A stretch of DNA of 64,000 nt, from NCBI RefSeq assembly GCF_015645385.1, contig NZ_JADOET010000012.1, positions 1 to 64,000 of the forward strand. Reading direction: 5' to 3'. Within the stretch, counting starts at the first letter, position 1, and each line of letters begins with the position of its first letter. The translations under genes were made by a program, and so were the position numbers. The stretch is from Winogradskyella marina. GTDB taxonomy: Bacteria; Bacteroidota; Bacteroidia; Flavobacteriales; Flavobacteriaceae. This document shows positions 9,352-18,159 of the stretch, piece by piece. Below the pieces are notes generated by a model. The model did no database searches, was not told the origin of the DNA, and worked only from the letters and a program-made list of their open reading frames with translations.

Positions 9352-9420
9352 AAATACCATTGCAAGCCGAATAGAAGTACATTTTAAATAATGCTTTCAA
9401 TACGTCTTACAATGGCATTT
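9352..9420 (-). terminator. Likely terminator of the tonB-like gene
   Basis: The 15-nt arms at 9352-9366 and 9406-9420 form a full stem on the minus-strand RNA when two G-U pairs are allowed; on the plus strand these positions are mismatches. On the minus strand the stem is followed by a run of seven T. It therefore fits termination of the gene at 9467-10198, although the loop (39 nt) is long. Confidence 0.5.
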
Positions 9421-9466
9421 CAATCAATTTAAAACTTAACACCATTAGGTTTTACAATCACAAAAA

Positions 9467-10198
9467 CTAATTTTGTTCTAGTCTAAAGTTAATAGGTATA
9501 CTATACGGAACACCTACATTCATGTCTCGTTGTCTTCCAGGTTCCATTTTAGGTAACAAATTAATAATTCGCTCTGCTTCTGCTTCTAAAATTTGGGCAG
9601 GTCCTCTACTTTTTACATTAGTTACTGTTCCTGTTTTATCAATTAAAAAGAACACATACACCTTACCTGATATATCAAGTTCTGCGGCAGCTGCAGGATA
9701 TCTAAAATTTTTCTGCAAATGCTCTTGAATTTTACGCTCAAAACACGCTTTTAACTCTGCATTATTCCCTGTACAACCTGGAAAACGCGGTACTTTCTCA
9801 ATCACGGCAAAAGGCACTTCAACATCTTCTTCGACTTCTATAACCTCGACTTCTTCTATACCAACTTCACGCTCATCAATAGTATCATCTTGTCCTATTT
9901 CTGTACTTTGTATGACCGTTTCTTCAATTTCTTCAACATCTTCAACTATGGTAATAACTTCAGTAACCACTTGTTGTTGCGGAGGTGGTGGAGGTGGTAA
10001 CACATCAATAACAGTTATCGGAATATCTTCATCAATTTGATCCTCTAGCATTAACAAATCAATTTTAACGGCTTCTTTCTCGTAAGTCTTATGTTCTAAT
10101 CCTAAATACGTTAGGAGTAACATTACGTTTAAGCCAACAGCAAAAAATAAACTACTGTTTCGACCTACATTGGCTCTTGGGTTTTTTTTGAGTTCCAT
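9467..10198 (-). CDS. TonB-family energy transducer
   Basis: This 243-residue protein has the TonB architecture. A single N-terminal membrane anchor (about residues 15-35) is followed by an acidic, Pro-containing periplasmic linker with six prolines at 68-73 and then QQQ, and by a C-terminal TonB domain from about 135 to 243. The C-terminal domain begins VPRFPGC and carries Cys142 and Cys152, a pair often seen in Bacteroidota TonB proteins and likely to form a disulfide. TonB couples the proton motive force, via ExbB/ExbD, to outer-membrane receptors. No exbBD is adjacent, but a TonB-dependent receptor lies 92 bp upstream on the same strand (10290-12488). Confidence 0.88.
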   Translation of the reverse strand: MELKKNPRANVGRNSSLFFAVGLNVMLLLTYLGLEHKTYEKEAVKIDLLMLEDQIDEDIPITVIDVLPPPPPPQQQVVTEVITIVEDVEEIEETVIQSTEIGQDDTIDEREVGIEEVEVIEVEEDVEVPFAVIEKVPRFPGCTGNNAELKACFERKIQEHLQKNFRYPAAAAELDISGKVYVFFLIDKTGTVTNVKSRGPAQILEAEAERIINLLPKMEPGRQRDMNVGVPYSIPINFRLEQN

Positions 10199-10289
10199 GA
10201 CGTTTAATTTTATAGTATAAATTTAAGAATGAATACACTAAAAAATTATGACTTATATCATGTTTAACTCAGACTCAGCACTTTAAAAT

Positions 10290-12488
10290 TTATAAGTTAT
10301 CTAACTGATTATCTGTACCATCTTCGCTAATGGTCCAAAAGAACCCTACAAAAAAGAATTGGTCTGATGCTGGTGTTAAAGATCTTCTGTTAAACTGACC
10401 GCTATAATCTGGAGTGTCTGCGTATTGGTAGCCATTAATATTTTTTAATCCTAATACATTATTTACTGAGAAGTACAATATTTTTTGTGGACTAAGTAAA
10501 TAAGCCCAATTCACACTTAAACTATTAAAAGCTTTTGTGCGTTCACTTAAAAACTTATTCGTATTTGGATTGGTATAAGGACGCCCTGAAGAAAACCCAT
10601 ACGACATTCCAACTTGGCTTTTCCATTGGTCAATCCAATACTTACCAACAATAGATAAATTATGTTTGGTGGCATAATTGGGCTGTGCAGAAGTGGTATA
10701 ATTTCTGTAATCGCGTTGCGTATCTAAATACGAGTAGCTCAACCAATAATCAATATTTTTAATGCTTGTATTATCTCTCCAAAAGAAATCTAGACCTTGT
10801 GCATAGCCATCACCAGAAGCATTAAAACTACTATCAAATCCTTCAAAAGCGGTATCAAACTTAATTAAGTTATCGTAATCTTTTCTGTAGGCTTCGGCTC
10901 TAAATATTTTTCCATCATTTACATATTGATAGTTTAAAATATAATGTGATGTTTTTTGTGATTTTAAATCGGATTCAAACTTTAAAATACTACTATTTGG
11001 GTTTTGATAAAAGTTACCATATGCCAAAGAAAATTGTCCGTTTTTAGAGCTTTTATAAGCCAATGCTGCTCTCGGAGCTACATCAGTGGATTTAAAAATA
11101 GAGCTATAATCTGCTCTTACGCCAAGCTTTAATGCCAAATCTTTTGAGAAAATAACATCTGCTTCAACAAATCCGGCAGTAATATTATTATCAAAACCAT
11201 AGGTCTCATCAATTGAACTCTCTTTATAATTCTCATTAAAATCAGTGGCAAACTGTTCTGCTCCAAAACTTAACTTAAAACGACTGCTGAAACGTTTTTT
11301 TAATTTCAACTTTAAATGTACTGAGTTATCTGTATCCTTTATATCACTTGCTTCAATCCCAATTGTATTCTTCGCATACGTATAACTCACACCAGAGTTG
11401 ATAGCCCAACTATCACCTAAAATACCTTTATAAGATGTATTGAGATAGAAGTTATTGTTATTCAATTTAAAATCTATTCCATCCGCATTGTTTATATCGT
11501 CTTGATTAACTTCAAAACTTGAAGTATCAAAAGCAGCATAAAATTTCAACCTACCATTGTTTAGTTTTTGCCTAAAAACGGTTTCGCCTTGTGCTGCAGA
11601 AACAGGTGTTTTCCACTCATTTCTATCTTTAAAAACAGCTAAATAAGGTGCCATATTAATATAACTAACGTTAAAACTCAAAGACGACTTTTCCCATTTT
11701 TGAGTATTTCCCAAACTAGCTCCAAGACTCATAATACCAATATCTGTTTTTTCTTGGTCTGGCTCGTCTATAGTATTTAATAGTAACACACTAGACAGGG
11801 CTTGACCATATTCTGAAGAATAACCACCTGTAGAAAAGGTAATACCGTCAAATAAAAATGGTGAATAACGACCACGAGTAGGCATATCATTAGTTGTAGG
11901 TGTGTAAGGTGTAAAAACACGAATACCATCTATAAAAACCTGTGTTTCTTCAGCATTACCTCCTCTAACAAACAAACGACCATCTTCTGAAACATTAGAC
12001 GTTCCTGGTAAGGTTTGTAGCGCACCTACATAATCACCCAAAGCACTTGCGGTAGTAACGACATCTAAGGGTTTTAAAACGGAAACTTTAGAGTTATCAC
12101 GAGCTTCAAAACTACCTGCACTAATAACAACAGCATCTAAAGACTCTACATCTTCTCGTAATTTAATTTGAAGATTATTTAGTTTTGAAACCGTTTCTGT
12201 AATTGTTTTTGTTTCAAAAGATAAAAATGAAATAATTAAGGTTTGTACACCTGTTTCATCTGTTGAAAATGAAAACTTACCCTTATCGTCTGAAGTATCA
12301 CCATCATAAGTCCCTTCTAAATAAATATTAGCTCCAATTATCGGTTGGTTTTTTTGATCGGTAACTACACCTGAAATAGTAGTTTGTGCAACAACTAGTG
12401 ATGTAAAAAATAGAATAATGATTGTGATGCGTTGTCTACGCACTTTAGTTCCATAGTGGGTTCTGTGTCTGTGGCTCTGTGGTGTCAT
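10290..12488 (-). CDS. TonB-dependent outer-membrane receptor with carboxypeptidase-regulatory-like domain
   Basis: This is a beta-barrel receptor for TonB-driven import. After the signal peptide (hydrophobic core ITIIILFFTSLVVAQ) come a CarboxypepD_reg-like domain (TTISGVVTDQKNQPIIGANIYLEG), a plug domain (SALGDYVGALQTLPG...VRGG) and a barrel ending in alternating aromatic strands (FFFVGFFW). It is about 730 residues long. There is no SusD partner, so the substrate is unknown; siderophore, vitamin or peptide uptake are possible. The start is uncertain. The frame is open to 12530, the ATG at 12488 begins with repeat-like DNA, and a GTG at 12441-12443 would give a compact signal peptide starting (M)RRQRITII. 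I consider the GTG quite possible. Confidence 0.88.
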   Translation of the reverse strand: MTPQSHRHRTHYGTKVRRQRITIIILFFTSLVVAQTTISGVVTDQKNQPIIGANIYLEGTYDGDTSDDKGKFSFSTDETGVQTLIISFLSFETKTITETVSKLNNLQIKLREDVESLDAVVISAGSFEARDNSKVSVLKPLDVVTTASALGDYVGALQTLPGTSNVSEDGRLFVRGGNAEETQVFIDGIRVFTPYTPTTNDMPTRGRYSPFLFDGITFSTGGYSSEYGQALSSVLLLNTIDEPDQEKTDIGIMSLGASLGNTQKWEKSSLSFNVSYINMAPYLAVFKDRNEWKTPVSAAQGETVFRQKLNNGRLKFYAAFDTSSFEVNQDDINNADGIDFKLNNNNFYLNTSYKGILGDSWAINSGVSYTYAKNTIGIEASDIKDTDNSVHLKLKLKKRFSSRFKLSFGAEQFATDFNENYKESSIDETYGFDNNITAGFVEADVIFSKDLALKLGVRADYSSIFKSTDVAPRAALAYKSSKNGQFSLAYGNFYQNPNSSILKFESDLKSQKTSHYILNYQYVNDGKIFRAEAYRKDYDNLIKFDTAFEGFDSSFNASGDGYAQGLDFFWRDNTSIKNIDYWLSYSYLDTQRDYRNYTTSAQPNYATKHNLSIVGKYWIDQWKSQVGMSYGFSSGRPYTNPNTNKFLSERTKAFNSLSVNWAYLLSPQKILYFSVNNVLGLKNINGYQYADTPDYSGQFNRRSLTPASDQFFFVGFFWTISEDGTDNQLDNL
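12445..12486. repeat. Interspersed-repeat-like sequence at the receptor gene start
   Basis: The stretch reads like the flavobacterial repeats of the form ACCACAGAGACACAGA (here, on the minus strand, ACACCACAGAGCCACAGACA). A related but more complete unit lies at 18160-18325. It overlaps the 5' end of the receptor ORF if the ATG at 12488 is used, and is wholly upstream if the GTG at 12443 is used. The assignment rests on resemblance only. Confidence 0.4.
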
Positions 12489-12648
12489 AATTTGATTGGC
12501 AATTAAAAGTTCGTTTTTTGTTGATGACACAAATTTGAAGGATTTTTAAGTCTGTAAAAATTCTATTTTACCGAACTGTATTATTTGTATGACGAATTGA
12601 ATATATTTGACTCAAAGCAACAGGCTTCTTAATAAAAACGGACTAAAA

Positions 12649-13323
12649 ATGTTATCTACTACCGAAAAACAATTCAGTATTTTCTTCTTAATCATTGTAC
12701 TTTTTGAACTTATAACAGGACATATAGCCTCGCTTAACACTTTGCATTATATCGCTAAACCAGCCATAGTCATCAGTCTTATTTATTTGTTTGCAAAAAC
12801 CTCTAAATCGCTTCCTAAAGCCATTAAAAACACAACACTTTTGGCTTTAATTTTTTCGGTATTGGGCGATATATTATTAATGTTTGTAAACCACTCACCA
12901 CACTTTTTCACGTTGGGATTAGTCGCTTTTTTAACCGCTCACATTTTTTATGTTGCTGTATTTTTAAAACACAGAAACAAACAAAAATCACCTTTTGGAT
13001 TTATTATATTACTACTTATATATGCTGCGAGTTTATTCTATTTTTTAAATGGAAATTTAGGAGCTATGTTAGTGCCAGTTATTTTATATATGCTGGTGAT
13101 TTTAAGCATGGCAGTTGCAGCTTATTTAAGAAAAGACAGGGTGAATATACTTAGTTACTGTCTTGTATTTTTAGGTGCCTTATTTTTTCTAATTTCAGAT
13201 AGTATTTTGGCACTTAATAAATTTTACGAACCTCTAGCCTATTCTAATATTAGCATTATGGTGACCTATGCTTTAGCGCAATATTTAATTGTAATGGGAA
13301 TTTTGAAATTAAAAGCTGATTAA
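12649..13323 (+). CDS. YhhN/TMEM86 family protein, lysoplasmalogenase
   Basis: This 224-residue integral membrane protein has about eight hydrophobic segments and the YhhN/TMEM86 signature. The motif FSVLGDILLM is at residues 69-78, followed by a TLGLVAFLTAHIFYVAVF segment. The late segment FLISDSILALNKF supplies the second conserved acidic site. Members hydrolyse the vinyl-ether bond of lysoplasmalogens in animals; in bacteria the substrate is less clear. The frame is also open from a TTG at 12607, but I prefer the ATG at 12649, which is preceded by an A-rich sequence. The gene ends 3 bp from the convergent NDH-2 gene, leaving no room for a terminator. Confidence 0.85.
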   Translation: MLSTTEKQFSIFFLIIVLFELITGHIASLNTLHYIAKPAIVISLIYLFAKTSKSLPKAIKNTTLLALIFSVLGDILLMFVNHSPHFFTLGLVAFLTAHIFYVAVFLKHRNKQKSPFGFIILLLIYAASLFYFLNGNLGAMLVPVILYMLVILSMAVAAYLRKDRVNILSYCLVFLGALFFLISDSILALNKFYEPLAYSNISIMVTYALAQYLIVMGILKLKAD

Positions 13324-13326
13324 ATC

Positions 13327-14601
13327 TTACTTTTTAAACGGTCTAATGATAAGTCGTGCTGCTTTATCAAAATTGATGTAATTGTATGTCCAATTAAAGA
13401 GTACGATCACACGATTTCTAAAACCAACTAAAGACATAAGGTGTACAAACATCCAAATAAACCAAGCAAAGAAGCCACCAAATTTGTAATGTTTTAAATC
13501 TACAACAGCTTTATTCCTACCTATAGTTGCCATAGATCCTTTATCTTTATATATAAACGGTTTCAACGGTTTATTTTCTATGATTTTCATTATATTTTTC
13601 CCTAGTAAATGGCCTTGTTGTATAGCTGGCTGCGCCACTTGAGGATGCCCTTTTGGATACGCTTCAGTAACCATTAATGCAACATCACCAACTGCAAAAA
13701 TATTAGGGTAGTTTTCAATTTGATTATATTGATTTACATTATAACGATTTGCTCGTTCTATTAATGCTTCCGCTTTTAATCCTTGTATTGGTGCTCCTGT
13801 TACTCCTGCAGCCCAAATTAAGGTTTCAGATTCTAGTTTTAATTCTGAATTTGTTGTCACTGTTGTACCATCGTAATGTTTTACAAAGGTGTTGCAATGT
13901 GTTTTCACTCCTAATCTACCTAAAAACTGAGTTGCTTTTTTTGAAGCAAATTCACTCATTGGTGGCAGAACACGATCTGCACCTTCTAATAAGTGAATGT
14001 GCATATCTTCAGGGTTTAAGTCATTATAATCTCTTGGTAAAATATTATTTTTAAGTTCTGCAATGGCACCAGCAAGCTCTACTCCTGTTGGACCTGCACC
14101 AACAATAACAAAGTTTAGTAACGCTTCTCGCTCCTCACTAGAATCTGCGATGGCTGCTTTTTCAAAATTCTGTAAAATAAGACTTCGGATATTAAGTGCC
14201 TGAGGCACCGTTTTCATTGGCATACTATTAGTCTGTATCGCCTCATTGCCAAAATAATTGGTTTTAGTACCTGTTGCGATAACGAGATAATCAAAAGTTA
14301 AATTACCAATAGAGGTAATTATTTCATTGTTTTCTGGCAGAATTTGCTCAACTTCAGCAAAGCGAAAAAAAGTAGTTTTATGCTTTTTTATTATCTTTCT
14401 TAACGGATAAGCAATGGAGTCTGGCTCTAAACCAGCACTAGACACTTGATATAACAACGGTTGAAACGTATGGTAATTCCGTTTGTCTATTAAAACAACT
14501 TGAACATTTTTATTCGCTAAGGATTTTACTAAATTCACACCTGCAAAACCGCCTCCTATAATAACGACTCTTGGTAGGTTAGACTGAGGAATATTCATCA
14601 A
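13327..14601 (-). CDS. ndh: Type II NADH:quinone dehydrogenase (NDH-2)
   Basis: NDH-2 is a single-subunit flavoenzyme that passes electrons from NADH to quinone without pumping protons. The 424-residue protein has the FAD-binding motif VVIIGGGFAG (residues 12-21), the NADH-binding motif GAGPTGVEL (169-177), the FAD-associated FAVGDVA segment (about 299-305), and AQPAIQQG near 320, which lies at the quinone site in the family. The hydrophobic stretch at about 365-400 (FFAWFIWMFVHLMSLVGF) is the membrane-attachment region. The start is MMNIPQS, where the second Met is an equally good start. It is transcribed divergently from the ECF sigma factor gene. Confidence 0.93.
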   Translation of the reverse strand: MMNIPQSNLPRVVIIGGGFAGVNLVKSLANKNVQVVLIDKRNYHTFQPLLYQVSSAGLEPDSIAYPLRKIIKKHKTTFFRFAEVEQILPENNEIITSIGNLTFDYLVIATGTKTNYFGNEAIQTNSMPMKTVPQALNIRSLILQNFEKAAIADSSEEREALLNFVIVGAGPTGVELAGAIAELKNNILPRDYNDLNPEDMHIHLLEGADRVLPPMSEFASKKATQFLGRLGVKTHCNTFVKHYDGTTVTTNSELKLESETLIWAAGVTGAPIQGLKAEALIERANRYNVNQYNQIENYPNIFAVGDVALMVTEAYPKGHPQVAQPAIQQGHLLGKNIMKIIENKPLKPFIYKDKGSMATIGRNKAVVDLKHYKFGGFFAWFIWMFVHLMSLVGFRNRVIVLFNWTYNYINFDKAARLIIRPFKK

Positions 14602-14649
14602 ATAATAATTGAAATTTCAGTTGCAAAAATACAAATTCGGAAGACGAAA

Positions 14650-14690
14650 GTTACATTTTAAAATAATAGTTAAATAAATTTGTAACAAAA
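14650..14690. promoter_or_regulatory. Divergent TGTAAC motifs between ndh and the ECF sigma gene
   Basis: The intergenic region carries TGTAACAAAA on the plus strand (14681-14690), 45 bp before the TTG start of the sigma factor gene, and TGTAAC on the minus strand (complement of 14650-14655), about 50 bp before the ndh start. TGTAAC-type -35 elements occur at ECF-dependent promoters of related bacteria as far as I recall, so autoregulation is plausible. A matching -10 element is not obvious. Confidence 0.35.
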
Positions 14691-14734
14691 GTCAATTTCC
14701 TACTACTAATTAGTTAACTAACCAATTAAATCAA

Positions 14735-15229
14735 TTGAACAAAGAACTTGAACATAGTTTTGTAGAACAGTTGCAAAAACATCAAAACATTGTACATAAG
14801 GTGTGCCGTTTGTACACAAACAATGCCGATGCGCATAACGACTTGTTTCAAGAAATCACGATACAATTATGGAGAGCTTATCCAAAATTTAGAGGTGATG
14901 CTAAATTTAGCACTTGGATGTATAGGGTTGGATTGAACACTGCAATAACGTTATACAGAAAATCGAAAAGACGCATAAACACTCAAGCATTTGATACGGT
15001 TCAGTTTAAAATTAAAGCGGAGGAATATGACGATACTGAAGAGCAACAATTAAAACTATTATACCAAGCAGTACACCAATTAAATGACATTGAAAAAGCC
15101 CTTGTTTTCCTGTATTTAGAAGACAAAGACTATAGAGAAATAAGCGCGACATTAGGTATAACGGAGGTAAATGCACGAGTGAAAATGAATCGCGTTAAAA
15201 AGAAATTAAGAACAATATTAAATCCGTAA
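14735..15229 (+). CDS. RNA polymerase ECF-type sigma factor
   Basis: This 164-residue protein has only sigma regions 2 and 4, as expected for an extracytoplasmic-function sigma factor. Region 2 includes DLFQEITIQLWRAYPKFRG and the core-binding and melting segment FSTWMYRVGLNTAI. Region 4 has the helix-turn-helix DYREISATLGITEVNARVK near the C terminus. No ATG is available near the start of the conserved part, so the TTG at 14735 (reading MNKELEHSF) is the likely start. The next gene begins 5 bp after its stop codon and encodes a membrane protein that probably acts with it. The signal sensed is unknown. Confidence 0.9.
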   Translation: MNKELEHSFVEQLQKHQNIVHKVCRLYTNNADAHNDLFQEITIQLWRAYPKFRGDAKFSTWMYRVGLNTAITLYRKSKRRINTQAFDTVQFKIKAEEYDDTEEQQLKLLYQAVHQLNDIEKALVFLYLEDKDYREISATLGITEVNARVKMNRVKKKLRTILNP

Positions 15230-15233
15230 GCAT

Positions 15234-15866
15234 ATGGATGAATTAGAATTATTAAAAAAAGACTGGAAAAAAGATAAGACGGAATATAAAAATTATTCAA
15301 ATTCAGATCTAAATCCAATGTTGCATAAAAAATCGTCATCAATTGTAAAGACGTTATTTTATATTAGTTTGGCAGAACTAGGGTTTTGGATACTTATCAG
15401 TATTCTACCATATTTTATGTCTTCAAGTTTTACGGACCGAATGAATCGAAGTTATGAAAACCCACTATTTTTAGGGTTGTCTATACTTAGCTTTGTCATA
15501 GTCTTTGTATTTGTGTATCTATTGTTTAAATCTCACAAATCAATTTCCTCAACAGACAATGCCAAAAAATTAATGGAGAGCATTATAAATACACGCAAAG
15601 TAATTAAATACTATGTCCTCTATAATTTAATTATGATCTTTATTTCAGTTCCATTATCACTGTATTTTGAATTTAATCAAAACATAGTGTTTCATGATCA
15701 AGTTGAAGCTTTTAACGCTAAACAAATGTTCTTTTTGTGTGGTTTTGTTATTCTGTTAACAGGTGTTTTTATAACTGTAATTTGGTTGTTTTACAAGTTA
15801 CTTTATGGTATACTATTAAAACGTTTAAACAAAAACTACAACGAACTAAAGAAGCTAGAAATATAA
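15234..15866 (+). CDS. Four-helix membrane protein, probable partner of the ECF sigma factor
   Basis: This 210-residue protein has a cytoplasmic, Lys- and Asp-rich N terminus of about 30 residues (LKKDWKKDKTEY) and four hydrophobic segments at roughly 36-60, 79-101, 125-145 and 166-191, ending in a charged tail (LNKNYNELKKLEI). I recognise no catalytic motif. In related bacteria proteins of this shape follow ECF sigma genes directly, and here the gap is 5 bp, so a role as anti-sigma factor or sensor is likely but inferred from position only. It lacks the zinc-binding HxxxCxxC motif of ZAS-type anti-sigma factors. Confidence 0.7.
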   Translation: MDELELLKKDWKKDKTEYKNYSNSDLNPMLHKKSSSIVKTLFYISLAELGFWILISILPYFMSSSFTDRMNRSYENPLFLGLSILSFVIVFVFVYLLFKSHKSISSTDNAKKLMESIINTRKVIKYYVLYNLIMIFISVPLSLYFEFNQNIVFHDQVEAFNAKQMFFLCGFVILLTGVFITVIWLFYKLLYGILLKRLNKNYNELKKLEI

Positions 15867-15938
15867 TTTACAAGGCGTTAGATAAACACAATAGCAATAA
15901 ACTATATTTATTATCAAAGATTGAGACTGTAAACTAAA

Positions 15939-16739
15939 TTACATATCTCGCAATTCTTTATTTAAGCGTTCCTTTTCTTCTAGTTCTTCTTGTGGAATTA
16001 CCTTTAAAAATGAAGGATGTTGCTCAATAGCATATTCAATTTTTTCAACAATTTCTGCAATAGACTCATTGTCGTAATCAATATCTAAAGGTTCTTTTAT
16101 TTCAAAAGTTTGAAATATATTTTTCTTTTTAATTCGAAGTCCTTTTTTATCAAATGAGCGTCTAAAACCATCAATAACAATTGGTACTACAATAGGTTTA
16201 TAGGTTTTAATAATATGGGCTGTTCCTTTTCTAATCGGTTTAAAAGGAGTGGTTGTACCTTGCGGAAATGTTACTACCCAACCATCATTTAGTGCGGTTT
16301 TTATCATAGTAATATCGCTCATCTTTACTTGCCTATTCACGTCTTTTCCTTTAGACCTCCATGTACGTTCTATACTAATTGAGCCCGTATAGGCAAATAT
16401 TTTTGGAAGTAAACCAGATTTCATGGTTTCCTTTGCAGCAACGTAATACATATTCAATTTTGGATTCCATAGGTAACCAACATTTTTAATACTATCTAAT
16501 CGTCCGCTTAAACTCGCATTAAACACATGAAACATGGCAATAACATCCGCAAAATACGTCTGATGGTTAGAAATAAACAACACATTAGTATCTGGCAAGT
16601 TCTTTATAATATCAGAACCTTCAATTTGCAAATCATTAAAACCTCTAAAACGTCTATGCGTAAAAACACCTAGAAGTCGTATTAGCCATTTCTTCACCCA
16701 AAGTATATGTCCAAAAGGATTTCTTTTAAATAATCCCAT
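15939..16739 (-). CDS. 1-acyl-sn-glycerol-3-phosphate acyltransferase-like protein (PlsC family)
   Basis: This 266-residue membrane-associated protein of the LPLAT/PlsC family probably acylates a lysophospholipid such as 1-acyl-glycerol-3-phosphate. The N-terminal amphipathic region (HILWVKKWLIRLLG) would anchor it. The acceptor motif is NHQTYFAD at residues 58-65, in which five residues rather than the usual four separate His59 and Asp65. The substrate-binding motif reads FPQGTTTPF in place of the common FPEGTRS. These are unusual for PlsC, so an acyltransferase subfamily with a different acceptor is possible. It is 49 bp downstream of the Nudix gene on the same strand and may be cotranscribed with it. 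Confidence 0.82.
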   Translation of the reverse strand: MGLFKRNPFGHILWVKKWLIRLLGVFTHRRFRGFNDLQIEGSDIIKNLPDTNVLFISNHQTYFADVIAMFHVFNASLSGRLDSIKNVGYLWNPKLNMYYVAAKETMKSGLLPKIFAYTGSISIERTWRSKGKDVNRQVKMSDITMIKTALNDGWVVTFPQGTTTPFKPIRKGTAHIIKTYKPIVVPIVIDGFRRSFDKKGLRIKKKNIFQTFEIKEPLDIDYDNESIAEIVEKIEYAIEQHPSFLKVIPQEELEEKERLNKELRDM

Positions 16740-16788
16740 AGTAAATTTTCAAAATTTTGTCGATTACAAATGTAACCATTAAGTTAAC

Positions 16789-17433
16789 TTATAAAACCTG
16801 TTTTAACAAGTCTTTTATTTCTCCAAGCATCATTGCTGTTGCTCCCCAAACAATATGACCATTAAATTTAAATGCAGGCACATCCACTTCAACTCCAAAA
16901 GAAGTTGGTACTCTTGTGGTTAAAGTACTACTTTCACTTAAGAAATCGGTAAGACTAACTTCTATTATAGCTTCAACCTCTTCGTCTTGTTTGGTAAAAA
17001 TTAAATATTCTTTTGAAATACCAATATAAGGATGCACTATAAAATTACTTGGTGGTATATAAATAGGAGATACACCTTTTAAAACATCAAAATGTTGTCT
17101 AGCAACACCTATTTCTTCTTCTGTTTCTCGTATTGCAGTTACCATTAGATCATTACCATCTTCATCTTCATATTTACCACCTGGAAAACCAACCTGTGCA
17201 GAATGTACTCCTTTATAGGTTTTTCGCAGAATAAGCACCAAGTAAGTTTTGTCATTAGTTTTAGGGTAAAACAAAGCCATAACCCCCGCTTTTCTTGCTG
17301 TTGCAGACTTTTTTTTCATTTTTTCTGCCAAATCTACACGGTAAGGTGGAGACATTTTTGCATGCGAGTCTTCGCCAGTAAGCTCTAGATTTTTTATTTT
17401 TACTACAGATTCTAAAAACGTATTAAATAGCAT
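16789..17433 (-). CDS. Nudix hydrolase, CoA pyrophosphatase-like
   Basis: This 214-residue Nudix protein has the catalytic helix signature GGKYEDEDGN...AIRETEEEIG, in which RETEEEIG supplies the Mg-binding glutamates. The upstream stretch LRKTYKGVHSAQVGFPGG fits the UPF0035 signature that marks the CoA pyrophosphatase group (NudL, human NUDT7/8), which splits coenzyme A into phosphopantetheine and adenosine 3',5'-bisphosphate. The assignment to CoA rather than another nucleotide is by motif only. The start codon at 17431-17433 is separated by only two bases from the divergent start codon of the cyclophilin gene, so either the promoters lie inside the neighbouring genes or one true start is further in. 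Confidence 0.85.
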   Translation of the reverse strand: MLFNTFLESVVKIKNLELTGEDSHAKMSPPYRVDLAEKMKKKSATARKAGVMALFYPKTNDKTYLVLILRKTYKGVHSAQVGFPGGKYEDEDGNDLMVTAIRETEEEIGVARQHFDVLKGVSPIYIPPSNFIVHPYIGISKEYLIFTKQDEEVEAIIEVSLTDFLSESSTLTTRVPTSFGVEVDVPAFKFNGHIVWGATAMMLGEIKDLLKQVL

Positions 17434-17435
17434 TT

Positions 17436-18149
17436 ATGAGATTTCTATTAATGTTTCCGATGGCTTTCGGAATTGGTTTATTCCTTCTGAGTTGTGAAGA
17501 TAAACAAACTTCAAAAAAAACAGATACAACGGTTGTAAAAGATTCCGTTACCGCAGAAACAAAAGTTAAACCAAAAAAGAAAGCAGAGCCAGAATACCCA
17601 GAACTTACTGACGCTAATGCCATGGAATTCTTTTTAGAGTTTGAAAAAGAAAACCCAGAAAATAAAGTTAGAATTACAACCGATTTCGGAATTATAGACA
17701 TCTCCTTATATGATAAAACCAAATTCCACAGAGCCAATTTTGTTTACCTCACAAAACGCAATTATTTTGATAACACCCAATTTTACAGAGTAGTTGAAAA
17801 TTTCGTGATACAAGGTGGCAGTGGTGACGGACTAAACCTCTACAAGAAAAGACGAAAAATAGGACGTTACCTTTTACCACCAGACACAAAACAAGGCTAC
17901 ACACACAAACGCGGAGCGGTTTCTATGCCTAGTAGCGAAATTGAAAACGCCTATAAATTGGCGTCACCATATCAGTTTTTTATAATTCAGCGCGAAGGAG
18001 GAGCTCACTATTTAGATGGAGATTACACGGTTTTTGGTGAAGTTATTTCTGGTATGGACGTAGTAGATAAAATTAATGCTGTAGAAACAGATGAAGGAGA
18101 TTGGCCTTTAAGTAATGTGTATATTAAAAAGGTTGAGATTATCGATTAG
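17436..18149 (+). CDS. Cyclophilin-type peptidyl-prolyl cis-trans isomerase, lipoprotein
   Basis: This is a 237-residue protein with a lipoprotein signal (MAFGIGLFLLSC, lipid-anchored Cys at residue 20) and a Lys- and Thr-rich linker, followed from about residue 70 by a cyclophilin domain. Recognisable family segments are VRITTDFGIIDISLYD, NYFDNTQFYRVVENFVIQGG and the later QFFIIQREGG...YTVFGEVISGMDVVDKI. It would catalyse proline isomerisation during folding of envelope proteins, anchored to the inner face of the outer membrane or to the inner membrane. The start may be any of the Met codons at residues 1, 6 or 9; the last two leave a larger gap to the divergent Nudix gene. Confidence 0.9.
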   Translation: MRFLLMFPMAFGIGLFLLSCEDKQTSKKTDTTVVKDSVTAETKVKPKKKAEPEYPELTDANAMEFFLEFEKENPENKVRITTDFGIIDISLYDKTKFHRANFVYLTKRNYFDNTQFYRVVENFVIQGGSGDGLNLYKKRRKIGRYLLPPDTKQGYTHKRGAVSMPSSEIENAYKLASPYQFFIIQREGGAHYLDGDYTVFGEVISGMDVVDKINAVETDEGDWPLSNVYIKKVEIID

Positions 18150-18159
18150 GTTTTGATGT

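Noticed and set aside
13749..14054. Leu-rich ORF of 101 codons opposite ndh
   Set aside because: The low-complexity hydrophobic sequence is the shadow of codon bias in the ndh gene.
15737..15937. Plus-strand ORF of 66 codons overlapping the end of the sigma-factor partner gene
   Set aside because: It is the shifted frame of 15234-15866 followed by spacer; no independent start context or motif.
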